This document shows, piece after piece, positions 55,264 through 64,000 of a DNA stretch of 64,000 nucleotides. The DNA comes from Ruegeria atlantica (lineage in GTDB: Bacteria; Pseudomonadota; Alphaproteobacteria; Rhodobacterales; Rhodobacteraceae). The stretch covers positions 116,451-180,450 of the forward strand of contig NZ_CYPU01000049.1 of assembly GCF_001458195.1 (NCBI RefSeq). Direction: 5' to 3'. Below the pieces are notes generated by a model that worked only from the letters and a program-made list of their open reading frames with translations, was not told the origin of the DNA and did not search any database. A program made the position numbers and the translations under genes. Numbering within the stretch: position 1 is the first letter of the stretch; each line of letters starts with the position of its first letter.

Positions 55264-57000
55264 ATGGAATACAGCAAACCGAAGCGGCGACTTGCGGCCA
55301 TTCTGGCCGCTGACGTCATTGGCTATTCGAAAATGATGGGCGAAGACGAAGCAGGTACGCTTGCTCATCTGAAGGATTGCGAGAGAAAGCTGATCCAACC
55401 CACCGTCGCCAATTACCTCGGAAGCATCGTCAAGAAGATGGGAGATGGATATCTCGTTGAATTTCCGAGCGTTGTTTCAGCCGTGCAATGCGCGATTGAA
55501 TGGCAGGACCAAATGGAAGGCCCGCTGGTGTTTCGCATAGGCATCAACTTGGGTGACGTAATTGTCGAAGATAATGACTTGTTTGGTGAAGGGATCAACG
55601 TCGCTGCCCGCCTGGAGTCACTTGCGGAACCGGGTGGAATTTGTCTTTCCGAGGATGCATGGCGTCAATCGAAAGGAAAAGTTGAGGCACAGTTTGAGGA
55701 TCTTGGTGCCAAGCACCTAAAAAATATAGCTGAACCAGTGCGTGTGTATCGCCTGACATCCGGTGTGCGCGCTTTCCCCGATGAACTGCAAATGGCAGCA
55801 CGACGCAACGATTCAAATTCGACCTGGAAGCCTCCCACCGTTCTCCTTTCACCGTTTCGACACCAGGGTGCCAGCATTGACGCAGAAAGCCTGGCCTCAG
55901 GGCTGACTGAAACCCTGGGCTCGGCGCTTGCCCATTTTGAGGAGTTCGAACTCATAGATCCCAGTAGTGCTAAGCAGGCCATCGCAAACTCCGGAGCTCT
56001 AGAAGTCGGTCGACGGCTTGGAGCCGAATTCGCGCTAGAAGGCATGGTACAGGTTGCGGTTCAAAAGGCACGCATAAGTGTGCAGCTTGTGAAAGTCTCC
56101 AATGGTCAACGGGTTTGGTCCGACACACTCGACCGCAGCCTTGATGATGTCTTTGAGCTTCAGGATGACATCACCGCGTTGGTCGCATCCACAATGAGCG
56201 ATGCGGTCGGTGAGGAGCAGGCGAAGGCGATTGCCGAGAAACCGGATTCCGAGCTCTCGCCTCATGAGCAGGTTGTGCGCGGTCTTCAGCTCCTTCACCG
56301 GGTCAATCCCAAAGACAACGAAGTCGCCAGAGGCCACTTCGAGAACGTATTGCAATCAGATCCCAAGGGGCTTTGGCCCAAGCTCTGCCTTTGCTGGACA
56401 TATGCCATAGAACTGGCCGGTGGCTGGCCGTCAACGCGAGCAGATGCACTCGAGTTCACCCTCAACGAAATGATCGATCTAATGCACCGCTATCCGCGTT
56501 CTGCTCACATTCACCGGCTTATGAGCCGCCTGCGCTATTTCGAAAGTGATTACGCAAAAGGCGTGGCCCATGCCGAGCGGGCCTACGAATTAAACCCATA
56601 TCATAGCGACATGATGATCGCACTTGGCCTTGCGCGATTGTGGAATGGTGAGCCGGAACAGGCCTTGGTCCATCTTGAACGTGCATTTGCAACAAATCAG
56701 TATGCCCCTGATGTCTTCAAAAATTACTTATCGCTTGCTTATTTCCTACACGATCGCAGTGACGACGCACTCAAGATCCTGGCAAGCAGCGAGGGCGGGC
56801 AGACGATCACAAGACTTTACCGGATACTCAACTTGGTAGGATCAGATAAGGTGGAGGAAGCAAAGACAGAGGCACAGTCGTTGCTTGGCGAAAACCCAGA
56901 CTTTCGTATCGACCGCACACAGTTAATAAATTCGTTTAAGCGTGGTGAGGATCGCGAGCGTATCGTTAGAGCCTTGCGGGAGTCGGGTCTGCCGGGATGA
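55264..57000 (+). CDS. Class III adenylate cyclase with TolB/FlgO-like and TPR domains
   Basis: A 578-aa signalling protein. The cyclase domain (about 1-165) has both metal aspartates (AADVIGYSKMM, KMGDGYLVEF) and the Asn/Arg pair (NVAARLESLAEPGG). About 195-320 is a domain like that in FlgO/TolB-linked cyclases (FEEFELIDPSSAKQAI...GAEFALEGMVQV). TPR repeats occupy about 340-570. This composition is common in rhizobia and roseobacters. No membrane segment. A GAGG precedes the ATG. Confidence 0.9.
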   Translation: MEYSKPKRRLAAILAADVIGYSKMMGEDEAGTLAHLKDCERKLIQPTVANYLGSIVKKMGDGYLVEFPSVVSAVQCAIEWQDQMEGPLVFRIGINLGDVIVEDNDLFGEGINVAARLESLAEPGGICLSEDAWRQSKGKVEAQFEDLGAKHLKNIAEPVRVYRLTSGVRAFPDELQMAARRNDSNSTWKPPTVLLSPFRHQGASIDAESLASGLTETLGSALAHFEEFELIDPSSAKQAIANSGALEVGRRLGAEFALEGMVQVAVQKARISVQLVKVSNGQRVWSDTLDRSLDDVFELQDDITALVASTMSDAVGEEQAKAIAEKPDSELSPHEQVVRGLQLLHRVNPKDNEVARGHFENVLQSDPKGLWPKLCLCWTYAIELAGGWPSTRADALEFTLNEMIDLMHRYPRSAHIHRLMSRLRYFESDYAKGVAHAERAYELNPYHSDMMIALGLARLWNGEPEQALVHLERAFATNQYAPDVFKNYLSLAYFLHDRSDDALKILASSEGGQTITRLYRILNLVGSDKVEEAKTEAQSLLGENPDFRIDRTQLINSFKRGEDRERIVRALRESGLPG

Positions 57001-57738
57001 GCCATTGGGATCAACGCCGCCAGTTCGAGATATTTCGTTTCTTCCCGCTCATCTGTTAGTTGCATAACCCGAACTTTGTCGGCATCTAGCGGTTTTTGAG
57101 GCTCATGTCGATTTTAGAAAAGGCATCCGATTACTTTGTCATCCGATGGCTGCAAAGTCTGCTACTCGATGATCGTCGCGGTTGCGGCGAAAGGGCGGTT
57201 TGAATCTTATCCTTCAGACTGGCTTTCAATGACCGCTTTGACGACATGGGCCGCAACGCAGCGATGCTGGTGCTGCAAAAGCAAACGAATGCTGCGTAAG
57301 CAATAGCCGCGCCCGCACAAGTCCGGTTAGTCCGCTCTTGGAATTTGCAAAGCCCTGCAATGAATGTCTGCTTTGGGCTGCGACCTGCCGAATGCACCCG
57401 CAACACCCAGTTGGTCAGGCAACGACGGCTCAGGGCTCGTTCAGCCGTTGGTGCGTGCCGCAGAGAACGGCGGAGGAGAGCCCATTTTGACCAATACTGC
57501 AAGACGCATCGACGGCTGCTTCACCGGCAACGCGGTCATCTGAAAGAAACACTCGGAATTCGATTTTAGGCTTCACCGTGAGGTTTGCGGAGAGCGTGGG
57601 TAAATTCCTTTGGCGCGACAACGGGCAACACTTGTAGGGTCCGAACACAAGCGGCAGCCCATTTTCACGGGCTGTCCCTTGTCCTCGTTTCAAGTTGTTT
57701 TCGCCGAAGCCGATTTAAGAATCACATTCCCTTCTGCG
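57001..57738. other. Non-coding stretch with repeat-family copies
   Basis: About 740 bp between the cyclase and the convergent sulfatase. It has one copy of the intergenic repeat family (57478-57560) and the shared motif at 57367. Open frames are out of step with those of neighbours and look non-coding. Confidence 0.45.
57478..57560. repeat. Intergenic repeat family, copy A
   Basis: GAGCCCATTTTGACCAATAC continues with TGCAAGACGCATCGACGG; its opposite numbers are GAGCCCAAAGTGCCGAATGC at 61191 and GAACCCAAATTGACCGATGC at 63241. The copies are diverged. Confidence 0.5.
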
Positions 57739-59277
57739 CTATTCGTCCATCTCGCTGTAGTACGGCTCCCGATGGGGGAAAGTCTCGATCATCGCTTCGT
57801 GCATGCGCTGGATGTCGTCGAAGGGAACCCAGGCCCAGAGCATGCTGACCATTACGCCGTGTTCTTCACGTGGGTCCTTGAAGATGTCGAAAAACGCCTT
57901 TCCCGGAAGTCCACCGTGACCAGAACCGATGTGACGTTTGAACTGGCCGACACGAACCGCACCGAGGCTCGCTCCTGAATAGTGGAACATGTACTCACGC
58001 CGGCTCGGAGTTGCGTTCAGTAGGAAGCTGCTCTGATCGATGCCGTCGACAATCCGGTCGGAGGGGATCGCATCCATAACACCCGCCACGCGGGCCGCCG
58101 TCGTGTACATGTCCGTAACGTGGATCATTTCGGCCTTGGTCTGCAGTTCTTCGATGACGCCCGGCCACCAAGCCACTGCAGGAACGCGCACGCCGCCTTC
58201 TAGCACGTCGCCCTTACCGCCACGCAACGCTGTGTAGGACGATTCCGGGAACAGGTCGTACATTGGGCCGTTGTCGCTCATCCAGACTACGAGCGTGTTC
58301 TCGGCGATGCCCAACTCTTCCAGCTTGTCGGTCAATCGGCCGATATAGGCGTCATGCTCCATCATCTGATCGCCGTTGTGGGTCCCCATCGGCGATTTTC
58401 CTTCCCAATCCGGGTGAGAGGTGAACTGACTCATGAGGTGAGAGGCGTAGTAAATGAAGAATGGCTTGTCGCCCTCGGCATTCTGTTCGACGAATCCCAT
58501 GACACGTTCGAAGGTCTCTTCTTCGAACTTGGTGTAGGATTCCGCGTTGAGCGGGCCGACTTCAACCGAGTCCTCTCCCTTCTTGCCTTCGAGTTTGCCG
58601 CGCAGGGGGGCACGGAAAAAGAAATCCGGAGCGTCGGTGTAATTGTTCCACATGACGCGTTCCGTGGGGGTGTTCCACGCCCAAGGGGCCGCATTGTATA
58701 GGCCAAAGAAGGCTTCATCGAAGCCCTGGTGGTGCGGAAGGGTTTCTTCGCCGTCGCCAAGGTGCCATTTGCCGTACATGGCTGTCGCATATCCGGCGTC
58801 GGATAGAAGCTCCGCAACGGTCACTTCTTCGGGTGCAAGACCAACCGGATTGCCGGGGAAGATTACATCGGTCAATCCCGTGCGCACCGGATGCCGACCG
58901 GTCATCAGCGCCACCCGAGTCGGGGTGCAAGACGGCTCAGCATAGAAACCGTTCAGCAATGCGCCTTCATAGGCAAGTTGGTCGAGGTTCGGGGTCGGCA
59001 TGCCACGTGCTGCGCCGCCACCCTGAACGCCGAGTTCGCCGTAGCCGATGTCGTCGGTCAGGATATAGATGATGTTGGGCTTCTTGCCGAACCTGGCTTC
59101 CAATTCAGCGAGCTTGGTATCGATTGCCTTGTCTTCCTCGACCCAGGTCGCGCCGTTCTCCTTCTCCAACTCATAGAACGGAGCATCAAATTGTTGGGCG
59201 GCGGTACTGCCAGCAATACTCAGGGCGAGAGCAGCGACAGTGCAGCCAAGGCGGATACTATCGATTTTTGGTTTCAT
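57739..59277 (-). CDS. Exported sulfatase (formylglycine-dependent, arylsulfatase-like)
   Basis: A 512-aa S1 sulfatase. A signal peptide (about 1-27, ending STAA) precedes metal aspartates in YILTDDIGYG (Asp75, Asp76). Cys117 in CTPTR is the site converted to formylglycine by FGE (or anSME), followed by TGRHPVR. YGKWHLGDG and HPDWEGKS-region residues complete the site. The start at 59277 follows AAGGAC. Stops just after the + strand cyclase region (convergent). The sulfated substrate is unknown; no sulfatase-maturase is in the window. Confidence 0.92.
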   Translation of the reverse strand: MKPKIDSIRLGCTVAALALSIAGSTAAQQFDAPFYELEKENGATWVEEDKAIDTKLAELEARFGKKPNIIYILTDDIGYGELGVQGGGAARGMPTPNLDQLAYEGALLNGFYAEPSCTPTRVALMTGRHPVRTGLTDVIFPGNPVGLAPEEVTVAELLSDAGYATAMYGKWHLGDGEETLPHHQGFDEAFFGLYNAAPWAWNTPTERVMWNNYTDAPDFFFRAPLRGKLEGKKGEDSVEVGPLNAESYTKFEEETFERVMGFVEQNAEGDKPFFIYYASHLMSQFTSHPDWEGKSPMGTHNGDQMMEHDAYIGRLTDKLEELGIAENTLVVWMSDNGPMYDLFPESSYTALRGGKGDVLEGGVRVPAVAWWPGVIEELQTKAEMIHVTDMYTTAARVAGVMDAIPSDRIVDGIDQSSFLLNATPSRREYMFHYSGASLGAVRVGQFKRHIGSGHGGLPGKAFFDIFKDPREEHGVMVSMLWAWVPFDDIQRMHEAMIETFPHREPYYSEMDE

Positions 59278-59294
59278 GGAGTCTCTGTCCTTTG

Positions 59295-59531
59295 TCAAAG
59301 TGTTGAGGGATTGCGATGGACCCAATCCAAAAGTTCATTTTCAAGGGTCTTCCGCAGCTCACTAAAACGCGTGTCAGTCTCCCCTCCCGCGTCTTGTTCG
59401 AGTCGGCACATGAGCGCGAGGTGTTCACACAGCTCCCGAAAGTCCTCGCTTTCGCTTAGGCTCCAAATCGCACGGGCGTGGCCTGGAAACCGAACCGCTG
59501 CGAACTCTATGTCACCAAGCTTCCCTGCCAT
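59295..59531 (-). CDS. Small hypothetical protein upstream of the sulfatase
   Basis: A 78-aa, helix-rich, acidic protein (LSESEDFRELCEHLALMCRL...LRKTLENELLDWVHRN). It ends 17 bases before the sulfatase ATG on the same strand. No clear ribosome binding site precedes its ATG. It may be a partner or regulator of the sulfatase. No family recognised. Confidence 0.5.
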   Translation of the reverse strand: MAGKLGDIEFAAVRFPGHARAIWSLSESEDFRELCEHLALMCRLEQDAGGETDTRFSELRKTLENELLDWVHRNPSTL

Positions 59532-59656
59532 GTTGGTTGGGGTGGTCCTGTTTCATGCGTTTACCCTTGCAGTGGGCCGCATTTTCAGGTCGTCCGGGAA
59601 GTATCCCTGTGTTACACACCGTTGCATGCCTCCGTAACAAGCTGAATTCAAACAAT

Positions 59657-60949
59657 ATGCCAGTTAAGGAAAGCAGCTCGAATCTACAGGCCTTCTCACG
59701 TTGCGCGCGAGAGGAACTGGATCGGATTCTCCGCAGCGAGGCATTCCAGAACGCTGACAGGCAGCAGGAGTTGCTCACTTACATCTTCGATGCCACGGTC
59801 GAAGACAGGGAGGCAGACCTTGCAGGAAAGGTCATCGCCGAAAACCTGTTCGGGATTGACCCGACATCACTCCGAGAGAGTTCAACGGTTCGTGTCGAAG
59901 TCGGGCGCTTGCGGCGCAGATTGCATGCCTACTACGCGTCAGAGGGCGCAAACAACCCGGTCGTACTCGACATCCCTAAGGGCCACTATGGGATGAATTT
60001 CACCGAAGTTTCTGTTGTGAACGCAGACAAGGGACAAGTCTGGCGGTGGGTTGGTATTGGGTCATTGGCATGCGTGGCGTGTCTCGCCATCGTGATTGCT
60101 TTCCTCTGGGACGAAGATACGACAGAAACTGGCCCCGCGCCGCTGGCACCTGAATTCACCGAAAGCGCAGAAGCCTACAGCCTATTCTTTGAGGCAAGGC
60201 GCATCGGCAATCCACCGGTCGTCAAGTCCAGGATCGAGGCAGCGCTAACGTTATCCAGAGAAATCCAGAGCATCGACCCGAGTTTTGGTGGCGGCTACGC
60301 AGCCGAATCCATTCAGCTCTGGAACTACGTTATGTTCGGCCACAGCGATGAGCCGGAGTATCACAGTAAACGGGCCCTGGAACTTGCGCGAAGGGCGGTT
60401 GCCACCGATCCTGAGTTCTCGTGGAGTCAGCATGCCCTTGCGCAGGCTCTGCACCTGAATCGGGATGTGTCTGCCGCGGTTGATGCGGTTCAAAGGGCAG
60501 TGGAATTGAACCCGACCGAGGCGGACCATCACGGGTATCTTGGCCTGATGTCGGCATTGTCAGGTCAAGGGGTTCGAAGCATAGAAAGCGTCAAAAGAGC
60601 GCTGGGGTTGAACGAAACCGTTCGAACTCCGTACCGCAATATTCTTGGCATCGCCTACTTTCTAAACGGCAAGTATCAAGAAGCGGCAGAAATCATCGAC
60701 ACCAACCGTTCCATGGGTGGCCCAAGTGGACCGCACATGCTGATGTATCTTGCTGCGTCCTACGCTCTTGCCGGAAATGACGGCCGCGCCCAGGCAATCG
60801 CAGAGTTGATCCGAAAGGACGAGAGCGGCTTCGCTCCAGCGGATTTCATAGACCGCCTGTTTCAGTTACCTGAACAAAGAGAGTTGATCATAGACGGGTT
60901 GCAGAAGGCTGGCTTGGCCTATCCCGCAATCGAGGCCGGATCGGATTAG
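59657..60949 (+). CDS. Membrane-anchored regulator with N-terminal DNA-binding-like and TPR domains
   Basis: A 430-aa protein. About 10-105 is a conserved N-terminal domain (CAREELDRILRSEAF...VIAENLFGIDPTSLRESSTVRVEVGRLRRRLHAYYAS...IPKGHYGMNF), which is typical of proteins linked to TPR/cyclase regulators and may bind DNA. A membrane helix (WVGIGSLACVACLAIVIAFLW) follows, and a TPR-like periplasmic part fills 145-420. The start at 59657 is the first ATG after which composition is protein-like; its binding site is weak. Divergent from the sulfatase pair, it may sense or regulate it. Confidence 0.75.
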   Translation: MPVKESSSNLQAFSRCAREELDRILRSEAFQNADRQQELLTYIFDATVEDREADLAGKVIAENLFGIDPTSLRESSTVRVEVGRLRRRLHAYYASEGANNPVVLDIPKGHYGMNFTEVSVVNADKGQVWRWVGIGSLACVACLAIVIAFLWDEDTTETGPAPLAPEFTESAEAYSLFFEARRIGNPPVVKSRIEAALTLSREIQSIDPSFGGGYAAESIQLWNYVMFGHSDEPEYHSKRALELARRAVATDPEFSWSQHALAQALHLNRDVSAAVDAVQRAVELNPTEADHHGYLGLMSALSGQGVRSIESVKRALGLNETVRTPYRNILGIAYFLNGKYQEAAEIIDTNRSMGGPSGPHMLMYLAASYALAGNDGRAQAIAELIRKDESGFAPADFIDRLFQLPEQRELIIDGLQKAGLAYPAIEAGSD

Positions 60950-61443
60950 TCTATATGCGTTGGGTGGGCATCGAAGTCCGATCGCGTATCGAACAACTGG
61001 CATCCAATCCTGGCGTGAATGGGATATTGGCAACTCGCTGATGGAAAGACCTAGCCATCGGAGCGGGCATTGTCCGATACTTGCCAATGGCAGCTTTTTT
61101 GCCGTCTCCAGACGTTTTTCAAACAATGGCAAACGGCAGCTCCGTCCCGCAGAGTAGTCATTGATGCAACGCGCGGCGAATGACTACTCCGAGCCCAAAG
61201 TGCCGAATGCTGCGCGGTCAACGAACGGCAGCAAGGCGCAGGAAGCAGGCTTTGCAAAGTTTGAACGCCTTTTCAAAAGCGGGCTTTCGGTGAATGACAG
61301 CTAATAATCGAAATAAAACGGCCTGATTGTCAAAAAAGCATCATCCCACTCCGCAGGCGAACGGACCTTAGATTGCTAGGGTCTGATCTCCGATTTTCCA
61401 TTCTTGGAACCGGCGGGGCATTTTCTGCCTCCTCTTTATCGGT
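60950..61443. other. Non-coding stretch with repeat copy B and a hairpin
   Basis: About 490 bp. An 11-bp perfect inverted repeat (GAGTAGTCATT 61152-61162 and AATGACTACTC 61179-61189, 16-base loop) leads into repeat copy B. No gene is supported. Confidence 0.5.
61178..61300. repeat. Intergenic repeat family, copy B
   Basis: Aligns by eye with copy C: GAATGAC, CGARCCCAAA, GCCGAATGCTGCGCGGT, CAACGAACGGCAG, TTGCAAAG, CAAAAGCGG. Preceded and partly overlapped by an 11-bp inverted repeat. Confidence 0.6.
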
Positions 61444-62862
61444 TCAGTTTAGTCCGAAGTATGCGTCGCGTGCCGGGCCTGCTGGTTGGAAAGCGGGAGC
61501 GCGGTCATCCGGCAGCCAGTTTTTATAAACAAGCCCGTCTTTCATGACAAAGTCTACATTGTCTCGCGTGATTGTATTGAGATCCTCAAGAGGATTGCCA
61601 TCGACAAGGATGATGTCGGCATAACCGCCTGCGGCAATGGTGCCTAGCGTACCTTCTTTGTAGGGGTTCATCTCACCGCTGAAGCCTAAAACTTCCGCAG
61701 CATTTGACGTTGCTGTTTTCAACGCATAGTGCGGATTATCCAGCACCCGATCGTTGAACGAAATAATGTTATCAGCCTGACGGAAGAGGTCGGGACCAAA
61801 CATGTCGCCACCTGTGACTATAAGCAGGTCGTGTTTTACAGCCCAATCCAGCATTTGTTTCGCGCCAGAATTGACCTTCACGGCTTTCGCTTTCTGATCT
61901 GCGCTGAAGAACGTGATCTGCTCCACCAAATCAGGATCAAAGCCCTCAAAGGCGATGACGGATTGAACCGAAAGTGCGACACCTTCTTCTTTCATACGAA
62001 TAATTGTCTCCTCAGAGACGAGGAAATTGTGTTCAATCACCCGGACGCCTGCATCGATCGCTCTGTTAACCGAATTATCGTGATACGCATGGGCAAGAAC
62101 GTAGGTGCCGTAGTCTTCGGCCACGCCGACAATTGCCTCCATCTCTTCTAGGCTGAACTGGGTCATGTGCAGCGGGTCGAACTCGCTGGCGACGCCGCCA
62201 CCGGCCATGATCTTGATCTGAGTGGCACCAGCACGCAGGTTGTGCCGTGCCGCTTTTGTCACCTCGTCTACGCCATCTACAATGTAGCTGACTTGGGCCG
62301 CTTCCAGCTTATCCTGATCGCCCATGCGATCATTAAAGTTCCCAGTGTCGCCGTGTCCACCGGTCTGGCTCAGGAACGCGCCGGACGGGAAGAGACGCGG
62401 TCCCGGGACGATGTTATTGTTCACGGCTTTGGCCACGCCAAGAATGTTGCAGCCTGCATCTCGCGCAGTTGTGAAGCCCTGATCGAGGTAATCTTGCATG
62501 GCTGTCGCGGTGTAAGCGCCAGCAGCCATCTGGTCATAGTCACCGCGGAACTCGAGCATTCCATTTCGAAAACACAGGTGAGAGTGCATGTCGATCAGGC
62601 CCGGCATCAGCGTCCGGCCTTCGCCATCAACTGTGAACGCGTCCGGCACGTCCATGACATCTGCTGAAACGGACTTGATAAGGTTGCCTTCGACCAAAAC
62701 TGATCCATTCTCGATCAGTGTCTCGCTGACACCATCGAAGATGTTCACATTGGTGAAAAGAACCTGACGTGGATCTTCACCGTCTTGCGCTATACCCATG
62801 TGGGGGGCAAGTGCAACTATTAAGCTGGTGAATGCCCCCCCAAAAAAGCCGTAGTTTCTCAT
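61444..62862 (-). CDS. Exported metal-dependent amidohydrolase (paralogue)
   Basis: A 472-aa amidohydrolase with a signal peptide (about 1-25). Metal motif HSH in IDMHSHLC, followed by LRAGATQIKIMAGGG, HAYHDNS and IVTGGDMFG. It matches the amidohydrolase at 51052 in several blocks (LFTNVN.FDGV, VLVEGNLIK.VS, GRTLMPGL.DMH, GN.LEDL, KDG..YKN). Start at 62862 follows GGGAG; the longer frame does not. It is alone on its strand here. Substrate unknown. Confidence 0.9.
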   Translation of the reverse strand: MRNYGFFGGAFTSLIVALAPHMGIAQDGEDPRQVLFTNVNIFDGVSETLIENGSVLVEGNLIKSVSADVMDVPDAFTVDGEGRTLMPGLIDMHSHLCFRNGMLEFRGDYDQMAAGAYTATAMQDYLDQGFTTARDAGCNILGVAKAVNNNIVPGPRLFPSGAFLSQTGGHGDTGNFNDRMGDQDKLEAAQVSYIVDGVDEVTKAARHNLRAGATQIKIMAGGGVASEFDPLHMTQFSLEEMEAIVGVAEDYGTYVLAHAYHDNSVNRAIDAGVRVIEHNFLVSEETIIRMKEEGVALSVQSVIAFEGFDPDLVEQITFFSADQKAKAVKVNSGAKQMLDWAVKHDLLIVTGGDMFGPDLFRQADNIISFNDRVLDNPHYALKTATSNAAEVLGFSGEMNPYKEGTLGTIAAGGYADIILVDGNPLEDLNTITRDNVDFVMKDGLVYKNWLPDDRAPAFQPAGPARDAYFGLN

Positions 62863-63554
62863 GTGATACTCCCGGTCTGCCATTAGCAATCAAGTGTAGT
62901 TGTTTAATCCTACCAACAAAGCTTTCGGAGTCACTCAGATTTCTGGATTGGCGCGTAAAGCATGACGCGAATTAAGCTTATGCGCGTTTTTTCGTGAATT
63001 GCTTCAAGTCAAAAACCGTATCTAAACTTCTTGAGGTTTGGTATCGAACGAGATCATCAAAGTCGACTTTCTCCGCCTAGCCGACGTTTAACTCAGATGC
63101 GTGAGTGTCCGCTTTCACCAATTTCACTAAAGAGGGCGATGGCTGCTTTGGGTTGAGAGCAGTCATTGAACTAGTTGAGGTCAAAGGCAGCAAAGTCCGC
63201 ACAGCAGCCAATTGGGCAGTCTGTAGCGAATGACCGTATCGAACCCAAATTGACCGATGCTGCACGATGCCCCAACGACAGGAATGCGCAGAAAACTGAC
63301 ATTGCAAACTCCATCTGTTTTCTGAAAAGCGGACATTCGCTCTGAGGTTTCGAACTTCTGATCAGAGCCATTTCGAGACGTTCAATCGACGTCGCAGACG
63401 AAAAAATCCGAATTCACTCAAATGCGCAAGCATCGACCCATAGGGGTCACATGGATCAAACAAAAGACAACGGCCCTCGGATGCCAAAAAGCTGACCCAC
63501 AAATAAAATAACCGAGATTGATGATGTGTTAGGATAACGGATGCGCAGCTTGGT
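62863..63554. other. Non-coding stretch with repeat copy C
   Basis: About 690 bp between the amidohydrolase and the cyclase fragment. It holds repeat copy C. No coding frame is supported. Confidence 0.45.
63228..63342. repeat. Intergenic repeat family, copy C
   Basis: GAATGACCGTATCGAACCCA, AATTGACCGATGCTGCACGA, CCAACGACAGG, TTGCAAACT, GAAAAGCGGACATTCG: the same order of blocks as copy B. Confidence 0.6.
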
Positions 63555-64000
63555 CTATGTTTTGACCACTCTTAATGGCGTATTGCCAAATTCGGGCAGT
63601 GTGAAAGCCAACAGCCCACCGTCGATGCCAGCGACATCTTGGCGACCAAGTGGCGCCAATTCCTGGCCATAGATCGCCTTGAACGGTTCCGACGCGATCA
63701 CGGGCACAGCGAGATGCTTGCACAGACCTTCCAATCGCTCAACTTCGTTGGCAGCCGAACCGGTCACTGTTAAATCGAGCCTCCGGACTGTCCCGACATT
63801 TCCATACATGACCTTGCCGGCATGAAGCCCGATACCAAATTCGATTTCACCCATTCCATCTTCAGCCCTGGTCCGGTTTTTTCCGGCCAGCCGGCCGAGG
63901 GCATCGCGAGTTGTCATGACTGCGGTCAGACACATGTTGTCCCCAGTTCTGATTCCGTCCTCGAAGGGAAAGACCGCCATAACCGCATCGCCGATCAGTT
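63555..64000 (-). CDS. Class III adenylate/guanylate cyclase, 5' part beyond the window
   Basis: The C-terminal half of a cyclase. It reads LIGDAVMAVFPFEDG with the second metal aspartate, then GIGLHAGKVMYGNVGTV and TVTGSAANEVERLEGLCK with the Asn/Arg pair, and ends after KT. The N-terminal part, with the first metal aspartate and any sensor domain, is outside. It is the third class III cyclase in the window. Confidence 0.85.
   Translation of the reverse strand, partial: LIGDAVMAVFPFEDGIRTGDNMCLTAVMTTRDALGRLAGKNRTRAEDGMGEIEFGIGLHAGKVMYGNVGTVRRLDLTVTGSAANEVERLEGLCKHLAVPVIASEPFKAIYGQELAPLGRQDVAGIDGGLLAFTLPEFGNTPLRVVKT

Noticed and set aside
1..64000. CRISPR array
   Set aside because: No regularly spaced identical repeats were seen at any place; the only repeats are two-copy att sites, one inverted pair and diverged intergenic copies.
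1..64000. rRNA genes or riboswitches
   Set aside because: No conserved rRNA or recognisable riboswitch core was seen, including upstream of the demethylase and BCCT genes.

Overview
The window looks like the chromosome of a marine roseobacter-type alphaproteobacterium (Rhodobacterales). The grounds are the gene families (BCCT transporter, Rieske demethylase, GcvT-fused dimethylglycine-type dehydrogenase, an HpbD-like betaine epimerase), the rhodobacteral-type tRNA-Met, and moderately GC-rich coding DNA. This is inference from content; no database was searched.

Layout. (1) 1-9 kb: the end of a diaminopropionate ammonia-lyase plus M20 amidohydrolase pair; then a small protein and a polyprenyl diphosphate synthase, facing a very large SAM/class III cyclase/AAA/TPR signalling protein and a phytoene-desaturase-like FAD enzyme. 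(2) 9.64-23.87 kb: an integrated genetic island bounded by a 14-bp direct repeat of the 3' end of a tRNA-Met(CAT) gene. It carries a P4-type tyrosine integrase, two small ORFs, a PrimPol/PriCT/DUF3987 replication protein followed by a 19-bp inverted repeat, and at the tRNA end a chain of small overlapping genes. No capsid, portal or terminase gene is visible, so it resembles a phage satellite or small integrative element. Its middle (about 15.5-21.7 kb) holds cargo: a 1090-aa autotransporter, two small exported proteins that share a domain, and decayed IS30 and IS5 transposases. Several island genes are broken. (3) 24-26.5 kb: an alpha/beta hydrolase and a Baeyer-Villiger-type monooxygenase.

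(4) 26.5-43.9 kb: a coherent catabolic locus for N-methylated amino acids, most likely proline betaine or hydroxyproline betaine. It has a BCCT transporter, Rieske oxygenase, GcvT-fused FAD demethylase, MttB-superfamily methyltransferase, HpbD-like epimerase with all key residues, two SDRs, and an opposing operon of DapA-like lyase/deaminase, aldehyde dehydrogenase, DAO-type oxidase and GntR regulator. LysR and GlxA/AraC regulators flank it. A route can be drawn from uptake through epimerisation, demethylation, ring oxidation, deamination and semialdehyde oxidation to 2-oxoglutarate. (5) 44-46.4 kb: a gene-poor scar with a chimeric ORF joining the start of an SRAP protease to the end of an integrase.

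(6) 46.4-64 kb: an unassigned envelope and periplasmic locus. It has an AraC regulator, a TAT-exported M19 dipeptidase homologue lacking part of its metal site, a YtkA-like protein, a dihaem peroxidase, a GYD protein, an amidohydrolase, a DUF3302/HlyD pair, an OprB-type porin, a cyclase-TPR protein, a formylglycine sulfatase, a membrane-anchored TPR regulator, a second paralogous amidohydrolase, and the end of another class III cyclase. Divergent copies of an intergenic repeat lie between the last genes.
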